64,000 nt of DNA from Dimorphilus gyrociliatus. Lineage: Eukaryota; Annelida; Polychaeta; Dinophilidae. Location of the stretch: positions 62,001 through 126,000 of the forward strand of contig CAJFCJ010000015.1 in the NCBI GenBank assembly GCA_904063045.1, given 5' to 3'. The notes under the pieces were generated by a model. The model had not been told where the DNA came from, searched no databases, and worked only from the letters and a program-made list of their open reading frames with translations. A program made the position numbers and the translations under genes. Shown here piece by piece: positions 36,961 to 47,248 of this stretch (position 1 is the first letter of the stretch; every line of letters starts with the position of its first letter).

Positions 36961-38382
36961 CTATGGATTCTTTATGTACTGGGAAAGAACATCCATATTT
37001 TTGTCAATTTCGTTGCTAAAGCCAGCACAGAATATTCTTGAAAATGGTGTATCGAATACGTGTTCAAAACACGATCTATTATCCTCTCTCCAACGATTTG
37101 ATGATACTTTTAGTTCATTAAAGAATGATAGGAAACTAATCAATTCCGATAATCTATAATGATAAGAATCTCCATATGTTTTTTGCAAGTATCTTGTCAA
37201 GGCTTGAGAGACCCTATCATATGCTGATGGAAAATATGGATAATATTCATTAGGTGTAACCATATTAATAGAAAATATAAATAAAATCTCTTCATTTGTT
37301 AAATTTGCTTTTTCCATTTTTATAAATTTTTTGTGCCTCAAATCGGTCATAGAATTTCCAATCATTCGTTCTAAATTCTCATTACTTAAACAAATACTTT
37401 TATTATTTAGAGAGATATGTAAACCATCCCTCTGCCATTTCATACCAAATTCAAGAGAGATTATTAAATGAAAAGCATCTAAATGCGAACAAAGTATATG
37501 AAAGAAAACTCTATCATCAAGTTCAATCATTCCTGGTAATGCTTTTAAAAAAGGAAGCCAATATCTTCCTGATATTTCCATTAATTTTCCGTTAAATTTA
37601 GAGAATTCTTTTCTATTATCAATATGTAATCCAGTAACTTCGAGTATATTTGTAAAATCGTCTTTCAAGAAGAGGCCAGTCTCTATTATGTATTTCATTC
37701 TATCAAAAATTTCATTAAGGTCACTTACTCTTTCTGACCAATTGATATTTCTTAAGTCGTCAAGTAATATCGAAAATTTTGTTGTAATATCATCAGCATC
37801 TGTATATTTTAATAATAAAGGTACTACCTCTGAAGAATTTTCGCTTATATATAATTTTCTTAGAGCCTCCCTATTCTTTTGATGAATCTCTCTTGAATAT
37901 CGTCCAACTTTTATCCTTGTCTTAGACATACCTTCACTTTCGCATTTTTTATATCTACATAATTTACACGAAAATACAAATTTTTCATTCGGAGAACATT
38001 GGTTTTTATTCGTTAAGCAAGAGTAGCTTTGATTTTTCTTTACGCTCCTTTTAAAGAATATTTTACAAGCGTCACAAGTATTAGTACCATAGTGAAGGCT
38101 ATTTGTGTAGTACCAAAGAGAAAAAAAGACATAAGAAAGAAATAAGGTAGTTCGCTATTCAATGAATGAAATTACTTGTTAACAAGTAAATTAAACATAC
38201 CCTGTTGCGGTAGAACCGCAAATATTACACGGTGGCAAAATCGTTTTCTTCTCTTTGACAACTCTTTTCTTCTTAGGCTTATAAGACGATGCAAAGGTTG
38301 CTTTATTTCTAGAGTCACATGGTAACGAGAAATCAAAATCCTTATTATCAATTTCTAGGCTACTTAACAACTCCTTTTCCAT
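36961..38382 (-). CDS. Nuclear receptor unit 10
   Basis: Model: complement(join(36961..38098,38201..38382)), 439 residues, intron 102 bases. Exon 1 has an acidic start (M-E-K-E-L-L-S-S-L-E), then a basic stretch K-P-K-K-K-R-V-V-K-E-K-K directly before P-P-C-N-I-C-G, which looks like a nuclear localisation signal. Exon 2 begins L-H-Y-G-T-N-T with P-box C-D-A-C-K-I (Asp replacing Glu) and F-F-K-R. Finger 2 is C-L-T-N-K-N-Q-C. Post-finger box G-M-S-K-T-R-I-K-V-G-R-Y-S. LBD signature L-K-A-L-P-G-M. It ends with a short Ile-Lys-Asn-Pro tail. A TA-rich run lies directly before the ATG (38388-38402). Confidence 0.9.
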
Positions 38383-38969
38383 TGTAGATATATATATATA
38401 TATTACAGAATAATTAATAAACTATAGGTGATTCTCCTAGAATTTATATGAGAATATTCTAGGATGGAAAACACACGCTTTCAATAGTCATAATTTTCAC
38501 TATAGATGTCTCTGTCAATATGTAAGACGCAGTTGATAAACTTATGAACATATAGTGTACATATGAAATGCATACATTAGTTTATTAATATTGTATATTA
38601 AATTTATCAAATTTCTAAATTTAACCTTGAATATAGTAGAAAGTTCACAGTACGATAAATATATTAACAAACGTACTCTGTTTAATCAAATTCTTTTCAA
38701 ATAGTAATAATAGTATAGGGGAAAAGTAAAAATGTTTCTTTAATTATCGTTCTATGTACATTCATTATTGAAGAACAGACGTATTTTTCAATATACTGTA
38801 TAGTGAGAGTAGATTATTCAAATTTAATATCAATAGTTAGTTTTTCTATTCCGCCGGTAAATTATTGTTAGCTGTGCTCTCATTTAATATTAAAATAAGA
38901 AACCAACGGACAACATAAAACAAGATGACTATTTACAACATGAATATTTTTGAATAGAAGTGTTTTAGT
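38383..38969. promoter_or_regulatory. Upstream region of unit 10
   Basis: 587 bases. AGATGTCTCT at 38504-38513, about 122 bp before the ATG. A short (TA)n lies at 38388-38402. No TTTTCGTAT partner seen. Confidence 0.45.
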
Positions 38970-40314
38970 TTAATATGAATTGTCAAGCATATTCAAAAAT
39001 GTATGATAATAATTTTCTGTGCTTGTTGGTCTACCAAGTAGTAGTTCTAATTTTGGTGATTTGTATATCTCCGTTAAATAGAGTAGATTTTGATGTTTAT
39101 TGCATCCTCTTTTGTATGCTTCTTCTCGAATGACAGCTAAAAAATTGACTAATTGACCTAAACGAATATGATAAGAATCATTATACTTCTGTTTGAGATA
39201 ACGAGTTAATACTAAAGTCATTTGATTACAGGCTGAAGTAAAATGTTTAAATTCAGTATTTGCCTGGAGAAGATTTACTAAAAACAGTAGTAATTGTTCT
39301 TCCTTGGTGAAGCAAGCGGCCTTTCTATACGTATTAGCCAGGGAAGAATCACTCATTACATCATAGCCTACAACTTGTTTTATTTGATCTCTTTTAAGTA
39401 TTATTCTTTCATCGTTCAGATCCATATGAAGCTCACCAACTCTCCAATTGTAAACACTTGTCATTATAAACAACGGTCGTATTAAGTCTAAATTATCTAA
39501 TATTAGCTTTACAACTAGTCGGTTGTCTAATTCCCGAAAACCTGGTATTCGTTTAACAAAAGGCATAAATAAACGGAAAAAAGTTTGTTGAATTTCACTA
39601 GCAAGGATCATTATATCTTTCCTTCCATCAATTTCTTGACCAGTAATAACAAAAACATTATGATAATCTTCTGTTCCAAAAAATCCATCTTCCACAGCAT
39701 TCCGTGCCTTTTTAACATTCAGTGAAAAATCTTCCATTTCTTCTGACCATTTAATTGATGAAAACCGATTTGCAAAATCTAAACAGTATATTAAAACCTC
39801 ATCTGCATAAGTAAATTGCGGAAGAGCATATATGCTATTCGGTGTATTCCTTAATACCAATTCATTCTTTTTGTGCATTTCCTTTGAATATCTTCCAATC
39901 TTTATTCTTGTTTTACTCATACCTTCGTCAATACATTTTTGGTATCTACACTTTTTACAATGAAAGGTATGATTATCATCTGCGATGCAGAAATTTCTTC
40001 CCGTTTGGCATTTGTAAGATAGATATTTTGTCACACTTCTTCTAAAAAATATTTTACAGGCTTCACAAGTATTAGTCCCGTAATGAAGTCTACAAATATG
40101 AATTTAAGTGTAATTATCCGATTTTATTATTAATTAGTAATATTAGATAAACAGGTGAATATATAGTTTGTACAGTATAAATAGAATTTAATAATTACCC
40201 TGTAGCAAGATCACCGCAAACTTGACATGGAGGCAGTATTGTCTTCTTGTAATTTACTTTTCTTTTCAATTTCGGTTTAGATTCGTTAGACACTGATAAA
40301 ATTGACGTTGACAT
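38970..40314 (-). CDS. Nuclear receptor unit 11
   Basis: Model: complement(join(38970..40089,40199..40314)), 411 residues, intron 109 bases. Exon 1 (38 codons) has a Ser-rich start, a basic stretch K-L-K-R-K-V-N-Y-K-K and L-P-P-C-Q-V-C-G-D-L-A-T, with donor GG|GTAATT. Exon 2 begins L-H-Y-G-T-N-T, C-E-A-C-K-I-F-F-R-R-S, finger 2 C-Q-T-G-R-N-F-C, post-finger box G-M-S-K-T-R-I-K-I-G-R-Y-S. LBD signature F-V-K-R-I-P-G-F, the only unit matching the canonical I-P-G-F exactly. The C-terminal motif departs from the rest (L-L-L-G-R-P-T-S-T-E-N). Confidence 0.9.
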
Positions 40315-40555
40315 TATTCAAGACAATTCATGCTAAGAGACTAAAATGAATGTTTTGTTGGCAATTATCTATATCGGTCAGGTGTCGCTTCAGTATACTT
40401 TTATTTTCGTATCCTTTCAAGTGTTAAGTGCAACGTTAGGCTTATTTTATTTATAGTACAATTTTCTATTAACAATTGTTTATTTACATTTAAATAGAGT
40501 GTAAACATGTTGGATGTACAATTTGAATTGAGCATTATTTCTGTATGTCAATAAA

Positions 40556-41958
40556 TTAACAAGGCAAAAAGTTTTTCTCTTTCAAGATTTCAAAACATTC
40601 ATCGTCATTTTTACTACTAATTCCAAAGAGGAATAGATTATTGAATTGAGATCTACCAAGAGCTCTTAAATACTCCTTATTCTGTTCCATAAATTTTGAT
40701 ATTAATAGTAATTTTTCTTCATATTCTGCAAAATAATTCACTAATTTGCCCAAATGCAGATGATAAGATTCTCCGTAAGTTGTTTCAAGATATCTCGTAA
40801 ATGATGAAATTAACCTATTATAGGCTAATGAAAGTTGTGGAATATCCTTTCTTGGTTCAAACATTTTTAATAAAGAAACTATTATCAACTCTAAATCTGA
40901 TATACCCATATTTTTTTTATAGTTTTGTAAATTGTGACCATATTCATATAGATCTTTACCAACTGTTGAATGTACAGATTCCATAGTTATCATGAGCTTT
41001 TTATCATTTAAATAGATCGCAAGTCCATTGTCTTCCCATTGGACTACTTTAGAAATTGAGAGTATCGTTCGAATCTTGGCGCAATTGGAACAAATTAATT
41101 TTGCGAATGCTCTATCATCCATTCCTGATAGACCTGGTAATGATTTTAAGAAAGGTAACCATTGACGTAATTTAATTTCTTTGACTTTGCTAAATAAATC
41201 ACACATTATCCTCCTATCATCTATTTCAATACCCAAAACGCACAGAATTGAATGATATTCGTCTTTTGGAAAAAAGCCTGTTTCGATAATTTCATTAACT
41301 TGTAGTATTACTTCATCAAAATTTTCTATTTCTTTTGACCATTTAACCTGAGAAATGGATTCTATAAAATTACCAAACTTCGTTAAAGAATCATCAACAT
41401 CAGAGAATTTAGGAAGATAAATCAATCGTTGTGAAGATAACTGCGATAATTTCTCCAATTCCATTTTATTCTTTGAATGCATCTCTCTAGAATATCTTCC
41501 TATTTTGATTCTAGTTCTTGACATTCCTTCATCAATACATTTTTGATATCTACATAATTTACAATTAAAAACGTAATCTTGGTTTGGCTTGCAAACATTT
41601 CGACCATTTCTACATTTATACTTAAAATATTGAAGAGTACTCCTTCTGAAGAAGATCTTACAAGCTTCGCAAGTATTCGCTCCATAGTGAAATCTAAAAA
41701 TAGAATAAATAACAGCTGATTATTATTGATGATCATTAAGAAATATTTCAAATTGATTAGTTTGTACCCCGTAGCAACACTGCCGCATATTTGACATGGA
41801 GGTAATATAGTTTTCTTTAGGAGGACCCGTCTCTTTGTTTTTTTTTTGACAGCCTTGGTCGAATCGTCATCACAATATATTTGATCAGCTGGACTATAGT
41901 TGGCTATTTTTCCTTTATATTCAAGTGTATTCATTGTATGATCCGTCAATGAGGTCAT
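40556..41958 (-). CDS. Nuclear receptor unit 12 (close paralogue of unit 13)
   Basis: Model: complement(join(40556..41693,41768..41958)), 442 residues, intron 74 bases. Exon 1 starts M-T-S-L-T-D-H-T, contains a basic stretch K-K-K-T-K-R-R-V-L-L-K-K and ends C-Q-I-C-G-S-V-A-T-G. Exon 2 begins F-H-Y-G-A-N-T, C-E-A-C-K-I-F-F-R-R-S-T, finger 2 C-R-N-G-R-N-V-C, post-finger box G-M-S-R-T-R-I-K-I-G-R-Y-S. LBD signature L-K-S-L-P-G-L. A 250-bp internal tract is almost identical to unit 13 although both flanks are clearly diverged. A second in-frame ATG eight codons later could also serve as start. Confidence 0.9.
41321..41570 (-). repeat. High-identity tract shared with unit 13 (copy in unit 12)
   Basis: 250 bases spanning the end of the DBD and the start of the LBD differ from 43259-43508 at four positions by my alignment, about 98% identity. 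The sequence to either side falls off sharply. Confidence 0.8.
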
Positions 41959-42487
41959 AGTTTTATTCTAATATATTAAGGTCATCCCTTTTTAAATAGT
42001 CGTTCTAGATAAATGGACCACTTTTCAGGTGTCACTGCAATCGCTATCATTTTCGTACGATATACGAGCTTTAAGTGCGAAAAAGAATCTCTTTATCTAT
42101 AAAATATTCTAAACAAAAAACTATAATATCGTTCCTTCATAATTGCTACATGACAAAGAATATATCGATATTAGTTTGACAAAGGATCTTTAGATACACG
42201 TTTTCTCAGCGTTCGAAAGAATAGTATTTAGCTTTATCTCAAAGAGTTTTTTTTAAAGTGTTTATTACTTTGTAGAGATGATAATATGTTACGTATATCT
42301 GTACATAATGATATAAATACTATAATTAGTTTCAATATGTTTTTTTATGTACAATGATACAATTCTATAAAGGCATATTGAATAGGTAAGGTTATAACCA
42401 TATATATTTTATACTGTATATACAGTACGTACTGTATACTGTTTACACAATACATTGTCTCTTCTCTGTTTTATCCATGAATTAAAG
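41959..42487. promoter_or_regulatory. Upstream region of unit 12
   Basis: 529 bases. AGGTGTCACT at 42027-42036, 69 bp before the ATG, with TTTTCGTAC 14 bases further upstream (42050-42058). The rest includes an imperfect palindrome rich in ACTGTATA/TACAGTA near 42410-42445. Confidence 0.55.
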
Positions 42488-43805
42488 TTATTGTAAGAAA
42501 TTTTTCTCCTTTAAAATTTCGAAACATTCATCGCATTCTTTATCGTTGTTATTACTAAATCCAAAGAGGAAGAGATTATTGAATCTTGTCCTTCCTATAC
42601 CTTTCAAAAAATCTTTATTCTGTTCCATATGCTTTCTATTTCTTAGTGATATTTCGCTCAACTCTGCAAAAAAATTCACTAATTTACCTAATTGTAAATG
42701 ATAAGAATTTCCATAGTTTCCTTCAAGGTGTCTTATAAATGTCGAAAGTAATCTATTATAGGCTGATGAAAGTTGTGGAATATCTTTCCTTGGTTCAAAC
42801 ATTTTTAATATAGATATCATAGCTAATTCTATTTTAGAAACGTCCATATTATTTCTATATACTTGTATATTATAGCTAATTTCTCGCATTCTTTCTCCAA
42901 TAGTTGAATCCATTAATTTATTTTGTAATACAATTTTTTTATCATTTAAATTAATACAAAATCCGATATCTTCCCATTGGAATACTTGATGTACTGAGAA
43001 AATTGTGTGAATAAGGGTAATATCTGAACAAATTAACTTGACAAATGTTCTATCATCAATATCTGATATACCGGGTAATGATTTTAAGAAAGGTATCCAT
43101 TGACGAAGTTTTATACTACTAATTTTACCTGCTAAATCGCACATTACCCTTCTATTATCTATTTCAATACCTAGAGCATTGTAAATTAATTCGTATTCAT
43201 CTTTTGGAAAAAAGCCTGTTTCGATAATTTCATTAATCTGTTGAATCATTTCATCTAAATTTTCTATTTCTTTTGACCATTTAACCTGAGAAATGGATTC
43301 TATAAAATTACCAAACTTCGTTAAAGAATCATCAGCATCAGAGAATTTAGGAAGATAAATCAATTGTTGTGGAGATAACTGCGATAATTTCTCCAATTCC
43401 ATTTTATTCTTAGAATGCATCTCTCTAGAATATCTTCCTATTTTGATTCTAGTTCTTGACATTCCTTCATCAATACATTTTTGATATCTACATAATTTAC
43501 AATTAAAAGCGAACTCCTTATTTGGTTGACATAATTTTTGACCGTCTATACAACTGTAAGTTAAATATTGAGTAGTACTCCTTCTGAAGAAGATCTTACA
43601 AGCTTCGCAAGTATTCAGCCCATAATGAAACCTAAAAGAATTATTCAATATTATCCTTCTAAATATCTTTGATCCCAATAAATAGGTATTTTAATATTAA
43701 CCCTGTGGCCTGTTTACAGCACACTTGACACGGGGGTAAGACCGTCTTCTTTTGATGTACCCGTCTACTCCTCTTCCCATTTACTTTCCTTTTTCGAGTA
43801 TTCAT
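42488..43805 (-). CDS. Nuclear receptor unit 13 (close paralogue of unit 12)
   Basis: Model: complement(join(42488..43631,43702..43805)), 415 residues, intron only 70 bases, the shortest in the array. Exon 1 (34 codons) is strongly basic (M-N-T-R-K-R-K-V-N-G-K-R-S-R-R) and ends C-Q-V-C-C-K-Q-A-T, with Cys in place of the Gly after the second zinc ligand; donor GG|GTTAAT. Exon 2 begins F-H-Y-G-L-N-T, C-E-A-C-K-I-F-F-R-R-S-T, finger 2 C-I-D-G-Q-K-L-C. LBD signature L-K-S-L-P-G-I. Most similar to unit 12 throughout, with a near-identical central tract. Confidence 0.9.
43259..43508 (-). repeat. High-identity tract shared with unit 12 (copy in unit 13)
   Basis: Partner of 41321-41570, offset 1,938 bases. 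It is a tandem paralogue segment in the same orientation; such a mosaic pattern is typical of gene conversion. Confidence 0.8.
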
Positions 43806-43994
43806 TACGTAAACTAGCTAACTGTCAAAGATATTGTTATAATCCTTTAATTAATATTGAAAATGGTATCAGATTATATCAGCAGATATCGTGACTTCGT
43901 TTTAGATATCCTCTCTAAGATATAGCTCTTGTCGAAAAAGTTTATTTTCGTATTTATTTCAAATTAAATATTATAATATATTGTATTGATTTAT
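43806..43994. promoter_or_regulatory. Short upstream region of unit 13
   Basis: Only 189 bases separate this gene from the stop of unit 14. AGATATCGTGACT (43884-43896) is a degenerate relative of the array element, and TTTTCGTAT follows at about 43946. This spacing shows that a complete unit can fit its promoter in under 200 bases. Confidence 0.4.
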
Positions 43995-45377
43995 TTAATT
44001 AGAACAGAAAAGTTTAACATCATCATTTAATTCTTCAGTTAAGCCACAAAAAAGAATACGTAAGACAGGAATAGTCATTACTTGCTGAAAGTATTTCTTA
44101 TTCTTGCTCCTAGCGCGTCTTAAAATATTATTATAATCTGCATATCTTGCTTGAAGATTTACCAATTCTCTTAGTCTCTTATCATAATTATCACCATAGA
44201 TTGTTTTCAGACATCGTATAAATACTTGTACATAGTTTTTATGAACCTCTTTAAAGTGTGGAAACTTTTCGTTTGGAGAAAAACATGGTAAGACGGCTAT
44301 GAATAGTATTTCAAAGTAGTTTACATTTATACTTTTACCTCTTATTCTTAAATCATCTTTCAGTTGGACAAACTCATCTCCAAATAATAACTTTAGAGTA
44401 TCTCTATCTAGATTTACACTTGTCTCATTAAATTTTAAGTTTAAACCAGGATTTGACCATTCATAATTTGAGAAAATTCCTACTAAAAGTTTAAAATTGT
44501 CAATATTTTTTGATAGAATATGAATGAAATCCTTCCTATCTAACTCTATAAAGCCAGGTAAAGATTTTAAGAAAGTTAGATTATAGCGTACTATTACGTC
44601 AATAAACTTCCATTGTAGTCTTTTGTAAATTGATCTATTATCAATTTCAACACCTGTTATATTGTAGATATCTAGGAAATCTTCCAAGGGAACAAAAGTA
44701 TTTCTAACTGCTTTGTGTATTGATTCCATTACATTCGAAAAATCCTTTATTTCACTTGACCAATTAATGTTTGTCACTTTGTGGTGAAACACTGATATTC
44801 TTTGAAGAAGATCGTCTGCTGCGTAAAATGTTATCATTCTTGGAACTTCTACATCATTTTGTAAAGAAATCGTTTTCTCTTCTCCGTTAGTTTTCATTGG
44901 ATATCTTCCTATCCTTATACGAGCTCTGGACATACCTTCCCTTAAGCATTTCTCATATCTGCAATACCTACAAATGAAAGTGAAATTTCTAAAAGGACTA
45001 CATGCTCTTTTTCCTGTTCTGCATTGATAATTTTGGTACTTGGTATCGCTTCTCTTAAAGAATATTTTACAAGCTTCGCACGATAAAACTCCATAATGTA
45101 TACTGTAAAAAAGAAAATTCTATCTAAATAAACGAAAATAAAAGAAGATAAAAGTTAAGAGAATAAATCAAATACCCAGAAGCCGATCCATTACAAATTT
45201 TGCACAATGCTAAATGATATCTTGAAGAGGAGACCAATGTCCTACATTTCATTTTCTTTTCATTTTTATCTTCATAATTTCTATCGTCATCGCATGATAA
45301 CTCTAAAGTAATTTATTAAAGTTATTTATATCCAAAACACTTTTTTTATTTAATTAACCTGGTTTTACAATTTCCAT
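43995..45377 (-). CDS. Nuclear receptor unit 14 with an extra 19-base first exon
   Basis: Model: complement(join(43995..45102,45176..45302,45359..45377)), 417 residues. The first coding exon is only 19 bases (M-E-I-V-K-P plus one base, donor G|GTTAAT). A 56-base intron leads to acceptor CTTTAG|AG and an acidic segment E-L-S-C-D-D-D before the half finger L-C-K-I-C-N-G-S-A-S. The alternative is a start at an internal Met in exon 2. The long exon begins I-H-Y-G-V-L-S, C-E-A-C-K-I-F-F-K-R-S, finger 2 C-R-T-G-K-R-A-C, post-finger box G-M-S-R-A-R-I-R-I-G-R-Y-P. LBD signature L-K-S-L-P-G-F. The C-terminus is short and ends Phe-Cys-Ser-Asn. Confidence 0.85.
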
Positions 45378-45817
45378 ATTCCTTTCTAGTTTTATTTTGT
45401 TCTCAAATTTAATTGTTTTCCACCATCTTTACAAGAAATATTTAGCATGTAGATGTCACTACAGTCAGCACTTATCTTTTTATCAAATTATCAAATTATG
45501 TCATATTTTCTCATTTGATACGCAGGTTCAATACTTAAATACAATTAAGTAGATAGTTTGGAACCTAGGCAATTATCTAAAATAAAAAAGAGAAGGGAGA
45601 TAAAACTGACAACCATTGGGAGCGACGATAAGCTTATAACTTTTTTTAAGTTTATCAGTTTTTTTTATTCTGAGTCAATAATAACAAAAAAAAAAGCAAA
45701 AAACCCAGATAATAGAATAATTGGTCAAATCTCTGAACCTAGAATAGAAAGAGAGGAGTCTAAAAATTCTGTATTTAAGGTCCAATATTTCCTTTAGGAT
45801 AAATTACAGTATATAGA
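45378..45817. promoter_or_regulatory. Upstream region of unit 14
   Basis: 440 bases. AGATGTCACT at 45451-45460, 74 bp before the ATG of the 19-base exon. The position of this element supports the three-exon model over an internal start. A plus-strand frame at 45558-45797 is not convincing. Confidence 0.5.
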
Positions 45818-47248
45818 TTAAGTAGAAATACGCAAGAGAGGTGATAGAAGGTTTATATGTTTTTCTATATCTGATGTGCATCCACCCCAAAGAATTCTTA
45901 GACATGGTGTATCAAATATATAATTCAAGTAACGCTGATTTTGTTTTCTCCACTGGTAACATGAATGTTTTAGTTCGTTTGAAAAAGCCAAAAAATTGAC
46001 TACTTCTCCCATTCTTATGTGATAATCGTCTCCGTATTTGCTTTGTAGGTATCTTGTAAAAGCTAGAAGTATTCTGTTAAATACTGATGGAAAATTTTCC
46101 CCTATGATCCCAGGGCTAACGAGATTTAGAGTAAATACTAAAATTGCTTCTTCATGCGTTAAATTAACCTCTTGCCATCGTCTACCGAACTTATCTTGTA
46201 TATTCATAATTTCTGACCCATTCAGACTTTTAAAGCTCTCGTTCTTTATCAACACTTTCTGCTTGTCCAACTTGATACCTAACCCGCCAGAACCCCAATT
46301 ATAAACTTCTGATGTGTACAAAATAAGATACATATCGTAAATATGATCAGATATATGCTTGAAAAACGTTAAATCATCTAATTCAAACATTCCAGGCAAG
46401 GACTTTACAAATGGTAACCAATGACGTAAGTTAGCTTCTTTAAGTAATCCATTATAATCTGAAAATTTCCTTCTGTCGTCCATTTCAACACCTGTAACTT
46501 GTCGGATATCTTCAAAGTCATCTTTCGGGAAGAAACCTTCATCTAATATTTTATTCATATCACAAACAATTTGATTAAAATTTTCGACTTTTTCTGACCA
46601 ATTAAAATCTTTCATACAAACTAACAAATTTGAACATTTCACGATTATATCGTCTGCATCAGAGAAGTTCAAGAGAACTGGGATATTTACAGAGAGATTT
46701 TGAGAATTTTTCGATAATTCTTTTAATTGGGTATGCTTTTCTCTGGAATATCTTCCTGTTTTTATCCTTGTTCTGGACATTCCGACATTAATACACTTCT
46801 GATATCTACACAGTTTACAAGCAAATGAGAAATTACTGCAGGGGTTACACATATTTCTTCCATTTTGACATTTGAAGTTTTGGTATTTGTTAATACCTCT
46901 ACGGTAGAATACTTTGCAGGCTTCGCACGTAGTAACCCCATAATGAAGTCTGCATGGAAAATAGAATGGAATGTGAACAAACGACAGATTATTGCAATCG
47001 TCAAAAATCAATTAACTTATTTTTTCGCTATATTACCCGGTAGCTGGAGCTTCACATATTAGACATTTTAAATTGGTTTTATATTTTCTCATTTTCTTCC
47101 TTCTCTTTTTCGGTGGAGATTCGCTGTAAGAATCATAAGATGAGTCATCATCTTCTTTATAGTCAGAAACTATTTCATTAGACAAGTCATCCTCTGATAC
47201 TCCATTACCCGGTGTACTGAGATGAAGTGAAGTCGAATCACAGCTCAT
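45818..47248 (-). CDS. Nuclear receptor unit 15 (5'-most of the array)
   Basis: Model: complement(join(45818..46949,47037..47248)), 447 residues, intron 87 bases. Exon 1 is the longest first exon (70 codons): Ser/Asp/Glu-rich (E-D-D-D-S-S-Y-D-S-Y), then a basic stretch P-P-K-K-R-R-K-K-M-R-K and L-K-C-L-I-C-E-A-P-A-T, donor GG|GTAATA. Exon 2 begins L-H-Y-G-V-T-T, C-E-A-C-K-V-F-Y-R-R-G, finger 2 C-Q-N-G-R-N-M-C, post-finger box G-M-S-R-T-R-I-K-T-G-R-Y-S. LBD signature V-K-S-L-P-G-M. It is the most upstream unit, so transcription of the array, if polycistronic or read-through, would begin here. Confidence 0.9.

Noticed and set aside
17323-47248. Trans-spliced leader as the missing 5' exon
   Set aside because: The missing piece must encode protein (half a zinc finger), which a spliced leader does not. 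Trans-splicing of a coding first exon from another transcript remains possible but is less simple than cis-splicing.
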